From Gemmatimonadota bacterium (GTDB lineage Bacteria > Gemmatimonadota > Gemmatimonadetes > Longimicrobiales > Gaopeijiaceae), in assembly GCA_022826025.1 (NCBI GenBank), contig JAJDVR010000178.1, positions 1 to 34,284 on the forward strand: 34,284 bases of DNA, written 5' to 3'. The translations under genes were made by a program, and so were the position numbers. Below are positions 8,953 through 17,570 of this stretch, piece after piece (position 1 is the first letter of the stretch; each line of letters opens with the position of its first letter). The notes below the pieces were generated by a model. It was not told where the DNA came from and did not search any database. It was given only the letters and a program-made list of their open reading frames with translations.

Positions 8953-9810
8953 ATGGCCTGGTTCAACAAGCCCAAGAAGCCGTTGCGCGCCCAGGATCGC
9001 CGGGATGTCCCGAGCGACGTCTTCAGGAAGTGTCCGGGATGCAGCGCCATCCTGTACCGCGAAAAGCTCACGCAGAACCTCTCCGTGTGCCCGGAGTGCG
9101 GGTTTCACTTCAGGTTCGAGGCTTCGGACTATCTGCGTCTCCTGATGGACGAAGATTCCTTCAGCGAGGCGCACGCCGGCCTGGCCAGCGCCGACCCCCT
9201 GGGCTTCGTCGACTCCAAACCCTACACCGCCCGGGTGCAGGTGGCCGAGCAGCGCGCGGGACGACAGGAAGCCATGGTGGTGGGTGCGGGCAAACTGGAC
9301 GGCATCCCGGTGTCGCTGGCGGTGATGGACTTTTCCTTCATCGGAGGGTCGATGGGATCGGTGGTGGGGGAAAAGCTGGCCCGAATCATCGACAGGTCCC
9401 TGCGCGAGCACGTCCCGCTGGTCGTCGTGAGCGCCTCCGGCGGAGCCCGCATGCAGGAAGGGATCCTGTCGCTGATGCAGATGGCGAAGACGGCAACATT
9501 GCTGGCGAGGCTGCACGAGGCCGGCCTGCCCCACATATCCATCCTCACCAACCCCACAGCGGGCGGGGTCACCGCGTCCTACGCCATGCTGGGCGACGTC
9601 AACCTCGCGGAACCCGACGCCTTCATCGGGTTTGCCGGACCTCGCGTGATCGAGGAGACGATCCGGCAGGAGCTTCCGGACGGGTTTCAGCGATCCGAAT
9701 TCCTTCTTGAGCACGGCATGCTCGACTGCGTCGTGCCGCGCAAGGAATTGAAGGCCACAGTGGCACTTCTGCTGCGGCACATGTGGGCGGGGTGGAAGCC
9801 CCAGGGCTGA
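8953..9810 (+). CDS. accD: Acetyl-CoA carboxylase carboxyltransferase subunit beta
   Basis: AccD is the beta half of the carboxyltransferase that moves the carboxyl group from biotin to acetyl-CoA to make malonyl-CoA for fatty-acid synthesis. The 285-residue protein starts with the typical MAWFNKPKK and has the four-cysteine zinc ribbon C27-x2-C30 and C46-x2-C49. The crotonase-like carboxyltransferase domain follows, with VSASGGARMQEGILSLMQMAK and the acyl-CoA-binding GGVTASYAMLGD. It ends with the usual GMLDCVVPRKELK. No accA is nearby. Its position directly behind rodA and before folC, as accD-folC pairs often occur, suggests it is cotranscribed with the cell-shape genes. Confidence 0.97.
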   Translation: MAWFNKPKKPLRAQDRRDVPSDVFRKCPGCSAILYREKLTQNLSVCPECGFHFRFEASDYLRLLMDEDSFSEAHAGLASADPLGFVDSKPYTARVQVAEQRAGRQEAMVVGAGKLDGIPVSLAVMDFSFIGGSMGSVVGEKLARIIDRSLREHVPLVVVSASGGARMQEGILSLMQMAKTATLLARLHEAGLPHISILTNPTAGGVTASYAMLGDVNLAEPDAFIGFAGPRVIEETIRQELPDGFQRSEFLLEHGMLDCVVPRKELKATVALLLRHMWAGWKPQG

Positions 9811-9851
9811 AGCCCTCCGGCGCCGCTCCACAGCCGCTGGAGAATACGGCG

Positions 9852-11156
9852 TTGAAGGCCGGGGCGCCTGCGGTGCACGAACCGTTTCCGCGACTGGGGC
9901 ATGGCGTCCAGTGGGGTCTCGAACGGACCCGGTCACTGCTCGCGACCCTGGGGCGGCCACAGCTCGCCTACCCGTCGATCCACATCGGCGGAACCAACGG
10001 GAAGGGGTCGGTGGCGGCGATATGCGCCAGGGTGCTGAGGGAGGCCGGCCTGCGCACCGGGCTCTACACATCACCCCACCTGTGCGATTTCCGCGAGCGC
10101 ATCCAGGTCGACGGCCGTCCGATCGAACGCGAGACCATGACGCGGGTGGCGGCCGACCTGCACGTCGCCGTAGACCGGATCGGGCCCACCTTCTTCGAAG
10201 CGACCACCGCCCTGGCGTTCGGGGTCTTCGCCGACCGGGAAGTCGACATCGCCGTGGTAGAGGTCGGGCTGGGCGGACGTCTCGACGCGACCAACGTGAT
10301 CGTCCCGTTGGTGACCTGCATCACCAACGTCTCGCTCGACCACGCGGACTACCTGGGCCCCACGGTCGAGGATATTGCCCGCGAGAAGGCCGGGATCATG
10401 AAGCCGGGCATTCCCATTCATACGAGCGAGACGGACGGGCGCGTGCTGCGAATTCTGAGGGATCGGGCAACGCGGGCCGAGACTCCCTTCTTCGTGCTGG
10501 ATCCACTGAGGGATCTGCGAGACCTGGAACTCTCGACGTCGCGCACGAGCTTTCGCATGTCCTCCGACGCCTGGGGTGACCTCGAACTCTCGGTGCCGTT
10601 GGCGGGAGGGCACCAGGCGACCAACGCGGCGCTGGCGGCGCGGGCGCTCGAATCGCTTCCAGAGAAACTGCGACCCACTCGACGGGCTGTCGTGCGGGGC
10701 CTGGCAGAGGTGAGTTGGCCGGGTCGGGTGCAGCTGGTGAGCCAGAGCGGCGTAACCTGGGTCTTCGACGTAGCTCACAACGTCGCCGGGATGGAGACGC
10801 TCGCCACCACCTTGCGGTCACTCGGTCTTCCGCGGCCGATCGTGGTTCTCGCGGGCATCCTGGGGGACAAGGATTGGGGAGGCATGCTTCCGGGTCTCCT
10901 CGCGGTCGTCGACGCAACGGTCCTGACCCAGCCCCCGTCCGCGCCCGGCGAACGAAGGTGGAACCCCGGGCAGGTCGCGGCCGCGCTCGCACCACGGTTC
11001 ACGCTCGAGGTGGAGGCTGACTTCGGCAGCGCTCTGGCCAGAGTGGCTGAACGGGCGGAGGGCGGCACGGCAGTGGTCACGGGATCGTGCCACACGGTCG
11101 GCAGCGCCCTCGACGAGCTTTGCATCCAGCCGTTCCCAACATCTTTCCGGGTTTGA
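9852..11156 (+). CDS. folC: Bifunctional dihydrofolate/folylpolyglutamate synthase
   Basis: A Mur-ligase-family ATP-dependent ligase that adds glutamate to (dihydro)folates. It shows the P-loop GTNGKGS (residues 47-53 from this start), TSPHL, FEATTALAF, the omega-loop DHADYLG and the metal-site region REKAGIMKPG; the C-terminal domain carries the DVAHN motif. I chose the TTG at 9852 because GGAG stands 9 bp upstream and the resulting 434 residues and P-loop position match the family. Longer in-frame starts reach back to GTG 9783, inside accD, but add a Pro/Ala-rich stretch without family match; GTG 9873 is also possible. Whether it does both steps or only polyglutamylation cannot be read from the sequence. 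Confidence 0.93.
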   Translation: MKAGAPAVHEPFPRLGHGVQWGLERTRSLLATLGRPQLAYPSIHIGGTNGKGSVAAICARVLREAGLRTGLYTSPHLCDFRERIQVDGRPIERETMTRVAADLHVAVDRIGPTFFEATTALAFGVFADREVDIAVVEVGLGGRLDATNVIVPLVTCITNVSLDHADYLGPTVEDIAREKAGIMKPGIPIHTSETDGRVLRILRDRATRAETPFFVLDPLRDLRDLELSTSRTSFRMSSDAWGDLELSVPLAGGHQATNAALAARALESLPEKLRPTRRAVVRGLAEVSWPGRVQLVSQSGVTWVFDVAHNVAGMETLATTLRSLGLPRPIVVLAGILGDKDWGGMLPGLLAVVDATVLTQPPSAPGERRWNPGQVAAALAPRFTLEVEADFGSALARVAERAEGGTAVVTGSCHTVGSALDELCIQPFPTSFRV

Positions 11157-11180
11157 CGCGTCGAGCGGAGCGCATAGATT
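11153..11180 (+). promoter_or_regulatory. Strong sigma70-type promoter for hisS, apparently giving a leaderless mRNA
   Basis: TTGACG (11153-11158, 5 of 6 consensus bases) and TAGATT (11175-11180, 4 of 6) are 16 bp apart. The -35 box overlaps the end of folC. The hisS ATG begins at 11188, eight bases after the -10 box, so the expected transcription start coincides with the start codon. In agreement, no Shine-Dalgarno sequence precedes the ATG. This makes it the best-supported promoter of the window. Confidence 0.6.
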
Positions 11181-11187
11181 CGCCGCC

Positions 11188-12492
11188 ATGCCAAAAGGGA
11201 AAGCCTTCCCCAGACTTCCGGGCTTTCGGGACTTTGCCCCCGAGGCCCTGGCCGAGCGGGAGCACGTGTTCAGAAGCTGGCGCAGCATGGCGCGTCGCTA
11301 CGGCTTCCAGGAATACGACGGCCCCCCGCTGGAACCGCTGGAACTCTACCGGGAAAAGAGCGGCGACGAAATCGTCGGGCAGCTGTACGCATTTGTCGAC
11401 AAGGGTGGGCGTGAGGTATCACTGCGCCCTGAAATGACGCCGTCACTCGCGCGCATGCTCGGCGAACGGAGCCGGGCCATGGCGAAGCCCATCCGCTGGT
11501 TCTCGATCCCGCAGCTCTTTCGCTACGAGCGGCAGCAGCGGGGGCGTCTGCGGGAGCACTTCCAGTGGAACGTCGACATCCTCGGTGAGGCCGGGACGGG
11601 CGCGGATGCGGAAGTCCTGGCGGTAGCGGTCGACGCTCTGCGGGCGCTGGGCCTGGGATCGGACGATTTCCTGGCCCGGGTCTCGGATCGCCGCCTGCTG
11701 TCTGCGATTCTCGACGCGCTGGGCGTGCCGGGAGACCGGATCGCCGCAACCTACATCGACATAGACAAGTACGAACGGGTGGGCCCGGACCTGACGCGCG
11801 CCCGGCTGCTCGAGTCCGCCGGGCTGGCCCCCCGGGCCGTGGATGCACTTCTGGAGATCCTGGACGGATCCGGGCTCGATGTGGTCGAAGACCTGCTTGG
11901 CGAACGTGATGCCTTGGGCGCAAGCCTCGCCGAACTGCGCCGCTACGAGGCGGACCTGACGGCGATGGGGCTTGGTCCATTCCTTCGCTTCGACCTGCGC
12001 ATCGTGCGCGGGCTGGCGTATTACACCGGCATCGTCTTCGAACTCTTCGATCGCAGGGGTGAAATGCGCGCCATCTGCGGGGGAGGCCGCTATGACCAGC
12101 TACTCGAGCGCGTCGGCGGCGAACCTCTTCCGGCGGTGGGGTTCGGGATGGGGGATGTGGTGCTCACCGAATTGCTGCGCGATCGGGGACTGCTCCCGCG
12201 GGCGACTCCGTCGATGGACTGGTTCATCGCCAGCGTGTCGCCGGCGCAGCGTCTGCTGGGACGGGAAATCGCCCATGTCCTGCGGGAGGCTGGTTCAACC
12301 GTCGCCTATGCCCTGGAGCAACGTCCCGTGCGCAAGCAGCTCGCCATGGCCGCCCGGCAAGGGGCGCGCAAGGTCATACTTCTGGGGCCGGAAGAGACGG
12401 CGAGAGGGGTGGCCGTGATCCGCGACATGGCGCAAGGCAGCCAGCAGGAGATCTCGCTGGCCGACCTGCGCCGGGGCAGGCCGACACCATGA
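11188..12492 (+). CDS. hisS: Histidine-tRNA ligase (organelle/plastid-like variant)
   Basis: A class II aminoacyl-tRNA synthetase that charges tRNA-His. Motif 2 reads FRYERQQRGRLREHFQWNVDIL, the histidine-specific region is IVRGLAYYTGIVFELF (R274-G281), and motif 3 includes CGGGRYDQLL and VGFGMGDVVL. The sequence pattern, with the REHFQWN form of motif 2 and Ala in place of the usual Asp in RGL[D]YYTG, resembles what I recall of the plastid-type HisRS branch rather than E. coli HisS. A C-terminal anticodon-binding domain (~residues 345-430) is present, which argues against the regulatory paralogue HisZ, as does the absence of other his genes. The ATG lies just behind a strong promoter; the stop overlaps the next gene. 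Confidence 0.93.
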   Translation: MPKGKAFPRLPGFRDFAPEALAEREHVFRSWRSMARRYGFQEYDGPPLEPLELYREKSGDEIVGQLYAFVDKGGREVSLRPEMTPSLARMLGERSRAMAKPIRWFSIPQLFRYERQQRGRLREHFQWNVDILGEAGTGADAEVLAVAVDALRALGLGSDDFLARVSDRRLLSAILDALGVPGDRIAATYIDIDKYERVGPDLTRARLLESAGLAPRAVDALLEILDGSGLDVVEDLLGERDALGASLAELRRYEADLTAMGLGPFLRFDLRIVRGLAYYTGIVFELFDRRGEMRAICGGGRYDQLLERVGGEPLPAVGFGMGDVVLTELLRDRGLLPRATPSMDWFIASVSPAQRLLGREIAHVLREAGSTVAYALEQRPVRKQLAMAARQGARKVILLGPEETARGVAVIRDMAQGSQQEISLADLRRGRPTP

Positions 12493-12995
12493 CCACTCGC
12501 CGGGAACGCCGGCAACAGCCGCGAGCTCTCCTCTGGGCTGTGGCGTGCCTGGGCGCCGGAGCCTGTTCTCCCGACCGCCCACCCGAGGTGAGGGAGGACG
12601 CGGCACCCGCTTTGGCGCCGCGGGCGGCACGTTCGTCATTCGGTGCCGACGATGCCGAGGCGATTCCCCTCGTCCTCTTCGATGCAGTACCGGATCCGGT
12701 TCTGGACCGCCGCCTCACCCTGCATCTGCTCGCCCCGGAGCCGGGCGGGCGCGCGCAATTCAGCCGAACCCTGCGGGACCTGCTGCCCGAACGGGCCGCC
12801 CGCGATTCGACTCTGGTTGCGATTCGGGCGATCGTCTACCACGCGGCGGTACCGTCGGGAGCGAAGGAAGGGAATCTGGTGCCCGTGGCCTGGGGGGAAT
12901 GGATTCCTCTGGAGGGCTGGTACGGCGAAGTGCGAACAGGTCGGGGCACCGGGCACCGGGTCTACTTCTACCATGGAGCGCCCCCGGAATGGTAG
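12489..12995 (+). CDS. Probable lipoprotein of unknown function
   Basis: A 168-residue protein whose N terminus looks like a lipoprotein signal: basic residues, a hydrophobic stretch (ALLWAVACLGAGAC) and a probable lipidated cysteine at C26, followed by a Pro/Ala/Arg-rich linker. The rest contains a compact region with many Trp/Tyr near the end (VAWGEWIPLEGWYGEVRTG), possibly a small beta-domain. I do not recognise the family. The ATG overlaps the hisS stop (ATGA-type) and the stop overlaps the next start, so it is locked into the hisS-proS operon. The lipobox is not ideal (Ala at -3), so export by lipidation is likely but not certain. Confidence 0.7.
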   Translation: MTTRRERRQQPRALLWAVACLGAGACSPDRPPEVREDAAPALAPRAARSSFGADDAEAIPLVLFDAVPDPVLDRRLTLHLLAPEPGGRAQFSRTLRDLLPERAARDSTLVAIRAIVYHAAVPSGAKEGNLVPVAWGEWIPLEGWYGEVRTGRGTGHRVYFYHGAPPEW

Positions 12996-13279
12996 CCGAT
13001 GGCAACAAGGGGGTGCGCAGGGACATGGCCCGCGCCGTGCGCCGGCTCAACATCCTCGAGTACTGCATTCTGGCGGCGGCGGCGGCAATGTCCCTGGGCG
13101 GGGGCGCCCTGGTGGCGCTGCTCCTGAACGAGTTGACGGGCGCGCCCTTCCGGGTATCGTGGTTCGTCTCCTCGCTCTTGCTCTTCAGTGTTCCCGGATT
13201 CTTCGTATTCCGCAGAGAGAGCAGACGCGACCCTTCCCGCGGCGCCGCGGGCCACCCCCAGGACCAGACAAATGGCTGA
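12989..13279 (+). CDS. Small two-helix membrane protein of unknown function
   Basis: A 96-residue protein with two predicted membrane helices (about 22-46, ILEYCILAAAAAMSLGGGAL, and 56-75, VSWFVSSLLLFSVPGFFVF), a basic N-terminal tail and a basic, hydrophilic C-terminal tail. It starts at the ATG overlapping the stop of the preceding lipoprotein and ends 8 nt inside proS, so all three are translationally coupled. An internal ATG at 13025 could be the true start. The hairpin-like layout recalls small AtpZ/AtpI-type membrane proteins, but there is no distinctive motif and no ATP synthase gene near, so no function is proposed. Confidence 0.6.
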   Translation: MVADGNKGVRRDMARAVRRLNILEYCILAAAAAMSLGGGALVALLLNELTGAPFRVSWFVSSLLLFSVPGFFVFRRESRRDPSRGAAGHPQDQTNG

Positions 13280-14732
13280 TGACAAGCGGCTGACGCCCCG
13301 TAGCGACAACTTCTCGACCTGGTACAACGATGTCGTTCAGCGCGCCGAACTGGCCGATTACTCGCCAGTGCGCGGATGTATGGTGATCCGTCCCTGGGGA
13401 TACGCGATCTGGGAGCTGATGCAGCAGGGACTGGACGGTCTCTTCAAGGAAACCGGCCACGAGAACGCCTACTTCCCCCTGCTCATTCCGATGAGCTTCA
13501 TCGAGCGCGAGAAGGAGCACGTTGAGGGCTTCAAGCCGGAGCTCGCGGTCGTGAGCCACGCCGGCGGCAAGGAGCTCGATGAGCCCTATGTCGTGCGGCC
13601 CACCTCCGAGACCATCATCTACTCGATGTACGCCAAGTGGGTGCAGAGCTACCGCGACCTGCCCCTGCTGCTGAACCAGTGGTGCAACGTGATGCGCTGG
13701 GAGCTGCGCACCCGGCTCTTTCTGCGCACTTCGGAGTTCCTCTGGCAGGAGGGACACACCGCACACGCGACGCGGGAGGAAGCCGAGGAGGAGGCGCGGC
13801 GCATGCTGGGGGTGTACCGCAGGTTCCAGGAGGACTGGATCGCAATGCCACCGGTCAGCGGGCTCAAGAGCGAATCGGAGAAGTTCGCGGGCGCGGTGCG
13901 AAGCTATTCCGTGGAGGCGCTGATGCAGGACAATCGCGCGCTCCAGGCGGGAACCTCCCACTTCCTGGGACAGAACTTCTCGCGCCAGTTCGGCCTCACC
14001 TTCCAGAGCGAGGCGGGGCGCGAGGAGTACGCCTGGAATACCTCCTGGGGAGTATCCACGCGCATGGTCGGGGGCATGGTGATGACCCACGGCGATGACA
14101 ACGGCATCGTGGTGCCGCCACGGATCGCTCCGGCTCAGGTGGTGGTCGTGCCCATCTGGCGCACGGACGCGCAGCGCGTACTGGTGCTGGAAGCGGCGGA
14201 CCGCTTCCGCGACCAGCTCGTCTCGGCAGGGGTGCGCGTGCGCATCGACGCCCGCGACCACCTCAACCCCGGGGCCAAGTTCTACGAGTGGGAACGCAAG
14301 GGCGTCCCTTTTCGCGCCGAAATCGGGCCGCGTGATGTGGCGAAGGGGCAGGTGGTGCTGGCCCGGCGGCTGCCGTTCCAGGACGGGAAGCGCAAGCGCT
14401 TCCTGTCGCATGAAGAAGCCCTGGCCACCCTGCCGGCGCTTCTCGACGCATTCCACGAAGACCTGCTCGAGGACGCACGCGCGCGCCGGGAAGCCAACTC
14501 CCACCGGGGGATCTCGGATCTCGGCGAGCTCAAGGAGATCCTGGATACGAAGGGTGGACTGGTGTACACCGGATGGAGCGGCGACCCCGAAGTGGAGGAG
14601 AGGGTCAAGCAGGCGACCAGGGCCACGATCCGGGTCATCCCCGACGACGAGTTCGCGTCGTCCAGTCGGCCATCGCGGTGCATCGGCGGCGGAGTTGCTG
14701 AAATGGAGGTGGCGTGGGCGCGGGCATATTGA
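13272..14732 (+). CDS. proS: Proline-tRNA ligase, eukaryote/archaeal (type 3) form
   Basis: A class IIa synthetase that charges tRNA-Pro. At 486 residues it lacks the large editing insertion of the E. coli-type ProRS and belongs to the shorter eukaryote/archaeal-like type also found in Thermus. Visible signatures are FPLLIPMSFIEREKEHVEGF, VRPTSETIIYSMYAKW, motif 2 NVMRWELRTRLFLRTSEFLWQEGHTAH, and motif 3 in STRMVGGMVMTHGDDNG. The C terminus ends in ...WARAY with the typical terminal tyrosine. The C-terminal zinc-site cysteines of this type are mostly replaced (WSGDPEVE, then a single C470 in CIGGG). The ATG at 13272 overlaps the preceding gene by 8 nt. Confidence 0.96.
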   Translation: MADDKRLTPRSDNFSTWYNDVVQRAELADYSPVRGCMVIRPWGYAIWELMQQGLDGLFKETGHENAYFPLLIPMSFIEREKEHVEGFKPELAVVSHAGGKELDEPYVVRPTSETIIYSMYAKWVQSYRDLPLLLNQWCNVMRWELRTRLFLRTSEFLWQEGHTAHATREEAEEEARRMLGVYRRFQEDWIAMPPVSGLKSESEKFAGAVRSYSVEALMQDNRALQAGTSHFLGQNFSRQFGLTFQSEAGREEYAWNTSWGVSTRMVGGMVMTHGDDNGIVVPPRIAPAQVVVVPIWRTDAQRVLVLEAADRFRDQLVSAGVRVRIDARDHLNPGAKFYEWERKGVPFRAEIGPRDVAKGQVVLARRLPFQDGKRKRFLSHEEALATLPALLDAFHEDLLEDARARREANSHRGISDLGELKEILDTKGGLVYTGWSGDPEVEERVKQATRATIRVIPDDEFASSSRPSRCIGGGVAEMEVAWARAY

Positions 14733-14733
14733 G

Positions 14734-15987
14734 GTGACTCCGCTGGCTCGCTCGGACGGCGTGCTCCGCTGCGGACCGTTCGCCCTCGACGACATCGCCG
14801 CTCGCTTCGGGACCCCCCTTTACCTCTACGATGGAGCCTTGCTGGAAGACAGGTATCGCACCTTCGAAGCCGCCTTCCGGGGTGCCCGCCTGCTCGTGGC
14901 GTATTCGGTCAAGGCCAACGGAAACCTGGCGCTCCTCAACCGTCTGGCCCGTCTCGGTTCCGGCGCCGACATCGTGAGCGGGGGAGAGCTGGCGCGCGCT
15001 CTCGAGGCAGGGATTCCGGCAAAGCGGATCGTCTTCGCCGGCGCAGGCAAGAGCGAGGAGGAGCTGGGCGCCGGGCTCGAGGCCGGAATCTACGGTTTCA
15101 ATGTGGAGAGCCGTGAAGAGCTGCGCCTGCTCGAACGAATCGCCGTCCGGCGGGGTGTGCAGGCCCGCATCGCGCTGCGTGTGAACCTGGACATCACCTC
15201 GCCCACGCCTCACGAGTACACGCGAACGGGACACGCCGGCACCAAATTCGGCGTTCCCGCCGACGAAATCATGGACCTTTACCGATGGGCGGCCTCCCGG
15301 GCCGCGCTGAGGGTCGCGGGCATCGCGGTCCACATCGGGTCTCAGATCGTGGACGCCGAACCGTACGAGACTGCCGCGCGCGAGATCTTCGCCCTGGAAC
15401 GGGCGCTTTCCGACGAAGGCATCCCGCTCGAGTACGTCGATATGGGTGGTGGATTCGGTGTCGCCTACGGGGACGACTCCGAGATCGATCTCGCGCGCGT
15501 CGCCGCGGCGATCCTGCCGGCCGTGACCGGGCGCGGGCTCCAGCTGGTTCTGGAGCCGGGTCGCTTCATCGTGGGCGAATCCGGGACGCTCATCGTGCGC
15601 GTACTGTACGTGAAGCGATCCGGGAACAAGACCTTCGTGATCACCGACGGGGGCATGACCGAGCTGCTGCGCCCCAGCCACTACGGCGGGTATCACGAGG
15701 TCGAGCCGGTGCGCACGCGTCCGGGCGCCGCGACGGTTGTGAGCGATGTGGTGGGCCCCGTGTGTGAGGACGGCGACTTTCTCGCGCGCGACCGCGCCAT
15801 CGAGCTGCCCTCCGCAGGCGATCTGATGGTGGTGAGGACCGCCGGGGCCTACGGTTTCTCCATGGCCTCGAACTACAACAGCCGCCTGCGCCCGGCGGAG
15901 GTGCTTGTTGCCGGAGGTGGACTCCACCTGATCCGCCGGCGGGAAACCTTCGCCGACCTGGTTCGCGGGGAGAGGATCCCGTCATGA
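14734..15987 (+). CDS. lysA: Diaminopimelate decarboxylase
   Basis: A PLP enzyme (fold III) that decarboxylates meso-diaminopimelate to L-lysine, the last step of lysine synthesis. The PLP lysine is K60 in [15 protein letters not shown], the glycine-rich phosphate loop [10 protein letters not shown] and [11 protein letters not shown] are all in place, and the C-terminal half supplies the active-site cysteine C344 ([11 protein letters not shown]) and [13 protein letters not shown], which separate LysA from arginine or ornithine decarboxylases. The GTG at 14734, one base after the proS stop, gives 417 residues, the family length; no clear ribosome site precedes it, so coupling to proS is likely. 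The stop overlaps guaA (ATGA). Confidence 0.95.
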   Translation: MTPLARSDGVLRCGPFALDDIAARFGTPLYLYDGALLEDRYRTFEAAFRGARLLVAYSVKANGNLALLNRLARLGSGADIVSGGELARALEAGIPAKRIVFAGAGKSEEELGAGLEAGIYGFNVESREELRLLERIAVRRGVQARIALRVNLDITSPTPHEYTRTGHAGTKFGVPADEIMDLYRWAASRAALRVAGIAVHIGSQIVDAEPYETAAREIFALERALSDEGIPLEYVDMGGGFGVAYGDDSEIDLARVAAAILPAVTGRGLQLVLEPGRFIVGESGTLIVRVLYVKRSGNKTFVITDGGMTELLRPSHYGGYHEVEPVRTRPGAATVVSDVVGPVCEDGDFLARDRAIELPSAGDLMVVRTAGAYGFSMASNYNSRLRPAEVLVAGGGLHLIRRRETFADLVRGERIPS

Positions 15988-17540
15988 CCTTCACCAGGCC
16001 GCGCGACCGCGTGCTGATCCTCGATTACGGATCGCAGTTCACCCAGCTCATCGCGCGCCGCATCCGCGAGGAGCGGGTCTTCTGCGAGATCCACCCGCCG
16101 ACGCGGTCCCTGGAATGGATCCGGAGCTGGGCACCCAGCGCGATCGTGCTCTCGGGGGGGCCGTCCTCGGTCTACGAGGACGATGGCCCGGGGTTGGAGA
16201 CGGAATTGCTGCACATGGATGTTCCGGTTCTCGGAATCTGCTACGGCATGCAGCTGATCGCCGAGCGGGAGGGCGGACGGGTGGAGTACGGCAAGCGCGA
16301 GTACGGGCGAGCCGAGCTGCGCCTGAGGGACGCGGAAGGCCTGTTCGCAGGATTCGCACGCGAGGAATCCGTCACGGTCTGGTGTTCACACGGGGATCAC
16401 GTGGACCAGCCTCCGGAAGGGTATCGTGTCGTCGCTTCCACCGAAGGCCTCCCGGTGGCGGCGTTCCGGGCCGAGGACCGGCCCATCTACGGAGTGCAGT
16501 TTCATCCGGAAGTCGCGCACACTCCCGAGGGCGACCGGATGCTCTCCAACTTTCTCTTCCGCGTCGCCGGCTGCCGTCCCAGCTGGACGGCGAGCGCGTT
16601 CGTCGAAGAGAGCATCGCCGCCATCCGCGAGCAGGCGCAAAGCCGATCCGCCATCTGCGGCCTCTCGGGCGGCGTCGACTCCTCGGTCGCGGCCACGCTC
16701 GTGCATCGGGCGCTCGGCGACCGCCTCACCTGCATCTTCGTGGACAACGGGCTCCTGCGGAAGGACGAACGCGAGGGCGTGGAGCGCACCTTCCGCAGGC
16801 ACATGGGGATGGAACTGCTCGTCGCCGACGCGCGCGAGGAGTTCCTGGAGGCTCTCGCCGGGGTCGACGATCCCGAACGAAAGCGCCGGATCATCGGCGA
16901 GATATTCATCCGCGTGTTCGAGCGCACGGCGCGCGAGGCCGGCAAGGACGCGTCCCTGCTCGTACAGGGCACGCTCTACCCGGACGTCATCGAGTCCCTC
17001 TCCGTGAGAGGCCCGTCCGCGACGATAAAGACCCATCACAACGTGGGCGGCCTTCCGGACGACATGCCCTTCGAGCTGATCGAGCCGCTCAGGGAGCTGT
17101 TCAAGGACGAGGTGCGCCGGGTGGGGCAGGAGCTGGGCCTCCCCGAAGCGTTCGTGGCGCGCCATCCTTTCCCGGGCCCGGGTCTTGCGGTGCGTATCGT
17201 GGGCGAGGTTACGGCGGAGCGGCTGGAGGTGTTGCGCGAAGCGGACGCCATCTTTCTGGAGGAGATCCGTGCCGCCGGGCTCTACGACGAGATCTGGCAG
17301 GCGTTTGCGGTTCTTCTGCCGGTGCGTTCGGTCGGCGTGATGGGCGATGCGCGCACCTACGAGTGCGCGGTGACGCTGCGCGCCGTGACCTCACGGGATG
17401 GAATGACGGCCGACTGGTACCGGTTTCCGCCCGAAGTTCTGGCGCGCGCCTCAACCCGCATCATCAACGAGGTCGCGGGGGTGAACCGCGTGGCGTACGA
17501 CATCAGCTCCAAGCCCCCGGCCACCATCGAGTGGGAGTGA
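15984..17540 (+). CDS. guaA: GMP synthase (glutamine-hydrolysing)
   Basis: GuaA converts XMP to GMP using ATP and ammonia taken from glutamine. The N-terminal class I amidotransferase domain has [17 protein letters not shown], the nucleophile C86 in GICYGMQ, and H174/E176 in FHPEV. The ATP-pyrophosphatase domain has the P-loop SGGVDSS (S228-S234). The C-terminal dimerisation domain has [21 protein letters not shown] and the end TIEWE. At 518 residues it is complete and typical. The start overlaps the lysA stop. It is the last gene of the hisS-to-guaA run; the next genes are on the other strand. Confidence 0.98.
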   Translation: MTFTRPRDRVLILDYGSQFTQLIARRIREERVFCEIHPPTRSLEWIRSWAPSAIVLSGGPSSVYEDDGPGLETELLHMDVPVLGICYGMQLIAEREGGRVEYGKREYGRAELRLRDAEGLFAGFAREESVTVWCSHGDHVDQPPEGYRVVASTEGLPVAAFRAEDRPIYGVQFHPEVAHTPEGDRMLSNFLFRVAGCRPSWTASAFVEESIAAIREQAQSRSAICGLSGGVDSSVAATLVHRALGDRLTCIFVDNGLLRKDEREGVERTFRRHMGMELLVADAREEFLEALAGVDDPERKRRIIGEIFIRVFERTAREAGKDASLLVQGTLYPDVIESLSVRGPSATIKTHHNVGGLPDDMPFELIEPLRELFKDEVRRVGQELGLPEAFVARHPFPGPGLAVRIVGEVTAERLEVLREADAIFLEEIRAAGLYDEIWQAFAVLLPVRSVGVMGDARTYECAVTLRAVTSRDGMTADWYRFPPEVLARASTRIINEVAGVNRVAYDISSKPPATIEWE

Positions 17541-17569
17541 GGAGGGCGCGCCCTCCGACTCCGGCGGAG
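17541..17569. terminator. Hairpins between convergent genes, possible bidirectional terminator
   Basis: The 28-bp-scale gap after guaA starts with a perfect 16-bp palindrome (GGAGGGCGCGCCCTCC, 17541-17556), which can fold as a 6-bp stem with a CGCG loop. It is followed by a second small inverted repeat (CTCCG-G-CGGAG, 17559-17569). There is no T-run on either strand, so it does not fit a classic intrinsic terminator, but its place exactly between two convergent transcription units suggests that role. Confidence 0.35.
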
Positions 17570-17570
17570 A

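Noticed and set aside
11188-12492. HisZ, the regulatory subunit of ATP phosphoribosyltransferase, as identity of this gene.
   Set aside because: The C-terminal anticodon-binding domain and histidine-specific motifs are present and no his biosynthesis gene is near.
13185-14795. A 536-codon open frame on the minus strand opposite proS, and similar long minus-strand frames (for example 19977-22883 opposite clpB, 3734-5158 opposite mreB/mreC).
   Set aside because: Each lies antisense to a gene with clear family motifs, its predicted protein is rich in Arg, His, Gln and Pro without recognisable domains, and long antisense frames are expected in GC-rich coding DNA.
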